64,000 nucleotides of DNA, taken from the NCBI GenBank assembly GCA_959347315.1, contig OY365810.1, positions 27,108,585-27,172,584 on the forward strand, written 5' to 3'. The position numbers and the translations under genes were made by a program. Shown here piece by piece: positions 61,400 to 64,000 of this stretch (position 1 is the first letter of the stretch; every line of letters begins with the position of its first letter). Under the pieces are notes generated by a model, which was not told where the DNA came from, made no database searches, and was given only the letters and a program-made list of their open reading frames with translations. This DNA comes from Bimastos eiseni (Eukaryota > Annelida > Clitellata > Crassiclitellata > Lumbricidae).

Positions 61400-63385
61400 A
61401 TGGTGGAAGGGTGAATGTGAGGGCAAATGGAGGGAAGGAAGGAAGAGTGAGGGCAAAATGGAGGAAAGGGAGGAAGAGAGTAAATGGAGGAAAGGGAGGG
61501 CGAGGTGTTGTCCTCAACCTCTCATGTGTGTATGTATGTATGTATGTATGTATTCCTTAATTTTAGTTCATTTCGAATCTCTGGGTGGCTCCATATAAGG
61601 TATGTGCCTTAATACACAATGTCTATTTAACACGATGTGATCAGTTCACGTCCATTCGCTAGGTGGTGCAATGTATACGGTGTATATTTACACGATATAA
61701 TTAGTTTACGACCATTCGCTAGGTGGTGCAATGTACATGGTGTCTATTTAACACAATATAATTAGTTCACGTCCATTCGCTAGGAGGCGCAATTTATACG
61801 GCGACAATTTAGTTTCGATATAATTAGTTCACTTTCCTCCATTTGTCCTCAGCCTCCCTTTCCTCCAGTTCTTCTGAGTGCGGACAGTGTTTGTTTCTGT
61901 TTAACGACGCTGTGTGATAACAAAGCTTCATCAGCGTCGCCCTCCTTTTTCATCCAGGCCTTGGACGGGTACCGCAAGAGTGTGAGCATTGACGGAGTTA
62001 AGGACTTGTATCCCAACTTATTTCGTTCTTCTAACGGAGGATAGGGAGGAAGATAACATATGGAGGAAAGGGAGAATGAGGGCAAAATGGAGGAAGGTGT
62101 GGAAAAGAACAAAATAGAGGAAAGGGAAGATGAGGGCATATGGAGGAAAAGAAGGGAGCAAAATTAGTTCATATCGATTGGCTACGTGGCGCCATATTGA
62201 CGGTGTTTATTAACGTATTAAAATTAGTTCGTCTCCATTTGCTAGGTGGCGCCATATATACGGTTTTTTGGCTGTTAGGATTATTGCAACGATTGCTGCA
62301 TGTTGTTGTTATAGCTGTTACGATTGCTGTTACGGTTGCTGTTACGGTTGCTGTTACGATTGCTGTTATTGCTGTTACGGTTGCTGTTACGGTTGCTGTT
62401 ATTGCTGTTACGGTTGCTGTTACGGTTGCTGTTACGGTTGCTGTTATGATTGATGTTACGTTTGCTATTGTCGCTGTTACGGTTGCTGTTATTGCTGGTA
62501 CGATTGCTGTTACGGTCGCTGTCATTGCTGATGCGATTGTAGTTACGATCACTGTTATTGCTGTTACGATTGCTACTACGGTTGCTGTTACGAACGTTTG
62601 CTGTTATTGCTGTTGCGGTTGCTGCTATTGCTGCTACGATTGCTGTTACAGTTGGTTGTTACTGCTGTTACGTTTATTGTTATTGCTGTTAAGATTGCTG
62701 TTAGGTTTGCTGTCTCAAAGTTTTGAATTAAACCATTGAGTCTACTATATTGTACATACAATATTTAGTAGTTTAAGTTGTTGTTACAATTGCTTTTATG
62801 ATTGCTGTTACGGTTGCTGTTATTGTTGTCATGATTGATGTTACGGTTGTTGTTATTGTCGTTATGGTTGCTGTTACGGTTGTTGTTACGGTTACTGTTA
62901 TTGCTGTTACGTTAGGAAGACAGGGAGGAAGAGAGCAAATGGAGGAAAGGGAGGGTGAGGGCAACTCTCACCATCATTCGACCACTCGCCGTATCTATAT
63001 GGCGCCACCTAGCAAATAGAAATGAACTCATTTTAACACGTTAAATAAACACCGTATAAATGGCGTCACCTAGCGAATCTAAGTGAACTAATATTTATTG
63101 GTTAAAAAAACACCGTTTATATGACGACACCTAGCGAATCGAAACGAACCAATTCCTCATCCTCCTTTTCCACCATATGCCCTCCTACTCCCTTTCCTCC
63201 ATAGCTCTCTTCCTCCCATTCCTCAATTGCTCTCTTTCTTTCCTTTTTACATTTTTCCCTCGTCATACCTTTTCCTCCATATGCTATCTTCCTCTTTTTT
63301 ATCCACTTGCTCTCACCCTTCCTTTCCCCCATAATCTCTCCTCCCTTTCCTCCCTTTCCTCAATTTTGCTCTCTTCCTTTCTTTT
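61400..63385. mobile_element. Foldback-like composite repeat
   Basis: Iterated units of about 60 bp (AGTTCACGTCCATTCGCTAG, then GTGGCGCCATATATACGGTG) run direct at 61,565, 61,643, 61,703, 61,764, 62,166 and 62,226, and inverted at 62,990-63,152. Between them lies a 12-bp tandem repeat; purine blocks on the left appear as pyrimidine blocks on the right. No protein-coding gene. Confidence 0.65.
62280..62915. repeat. 12-bp tandem repeat GTTGCTGTTACG
   Basis: Dozens of near-perfect 12-bp units with CTGTTATTG variants at 62,290-62,710 and 62,780-62,915. The Ala-Val-Thr-Val and Cys-Cys-Tyr frames across it are repeat artefacts. Confidence 0.92.
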
Positions 63386-64000
63386 TAGGTGATGCTCGTG
63401 GTTGTTAAGTGCTTGTCTTTAGCGCCGGTGAATAAGCTGGTCTCCGTGACGTGGATTTTGTGGAAAAATTTTCGAGGATTTACAGTACATTACATGTACA
63501 AATGATTGAGCATGGAAGGACATTGTTGCACTATATTATCCTTTGCCTGTTGCCCCAGTACCTTTTACCAAAAGTCGGCGCCTGCGTCTGCAGAAAATGT
63601 TTTCATGCGATCATTTCGATGAAAGAATAATAGAAAAAAACAGACATTTTATTCGTTCAATAGGGGAGGGTAGCCATGAATGGACCACCTAAGACAAACT
63701 GAGATTTTCTGAGTAAATCCTATCGAATATCTCAAAGGAAACAATGCCATATGATAGGACGATTATTCAGGTCTGTGGTCAACAGGTATAGAACAGATCG
63801 TATTTATTCATATATAAAAAATAACAAAAACAAATTGAGCCTTAGGAAGTTCAGTCAAGGCAACCCGCTTCCTTAAATGGACCACATAGTGTCCTTGACT
63901 GGACCAGTTGCCCTGAATGGAACAATAAGTTATAAAACGTTTCTAAAGAAAATTTGAACCAACACTTTAACACTAAGACACTTGCTGTCTAACAACACTC
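63386..64000. other. Right edge, unassigned
   Basis: Unique-looking AT-rich DNA with AATGGACCAC/TGGACCAG motifs repeated four times (63,680-63,920). Nothing recognisable as a gene. Confidence 0.5.

Noticed and set aside
62140..62739. 199-codon Ala-Val-Thr-rich protein
   Set aside because: Its content comes from the 12-bp GTTGCTGTTACG repeat; several frames are equally open.

Overview
This is animal nuclear DNA: two intron-rich genes in an AT-rich, transposon-dense background, with no operons and no prokaryotic signals. The gene content (a VEGFR/PDGFR-type receptor tyrosine kinase beside the ParaHox gene Gsx) and the very frequent palindrome TAGGCCTA suggest a marine invertebrate. I favour a non-vertebrate deuterostome such as an echinoderm, but that is inference and the phylum is not proven. 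Gene 1 (plus strand, about 1.6-34.6 kb) is a VEGFR-like receptor tyrosine kinase. I could assemble 22 exons whose intron phases all agree, giving an open frame of 1,227 residues. It runs from the middle of Ig domain 1 through six Ig domains, a stalk, one transmembrane helix, a split kinase domain with all catalytic residues and a 164-residue tail. The signal-peptide exon is missing and probably lies upstream of the window. The membrane-proximal Ig7 of a classical seven-Ig VEGFR is not visible. Gene 2 (minus strand, 44,547-37,629) is Gsx, in two exons, with the N-terminal Gsx peptide in exon 1 and a diagnostic Gsx homeodomain in exon 2. The two genes are convergent, with about 3.0 kb between their stop codons. 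In vertebrates, ParaHox genes sit beside the PDGFR/KIT/KDR and FLT3/FLT1 kinases, so this window looks like a minimal version of that old linkage. Layout: 0-1.5 kb, hAT transposase relics (minus). 1.6-34.6 kb, the receptor gene, whose introns hold hAT-like elements with 8-bp target duplications, a Harbinger-like MITE, LINE fragments, a split SINE, a perfect 24-copy 22-bp array and a partial exon duplicate. 34.6-37.6 kb, intergenic. 37.6-44.5 kb, Gsx, with a 5.85-kb intron full of LINE fragments. 44.5-46 kb, Gsx upstream DNA with a 119-codon ORF. 46.0-49.2 kb, a large hAT-like element carrying an L1-like LINE fragment. 49-61 kb, LINE pieces, microsatellites, a hAT transposase relic and two related 16-bp G-rich minisatellites. 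61.4-63.4 kb, a composite of iterated 60-bp units in opposite orientations around 12-bp tandem repeats (foldback-like). No other homeobox or conserved host gene is visible between 45 and 64 kb. The two host genes have separate roles: the first is a cell-surface receptor presumably for VEGF/PDGF-type ligands, the second a nuclear patterning factor. Their link here is positional rather than biochemical.
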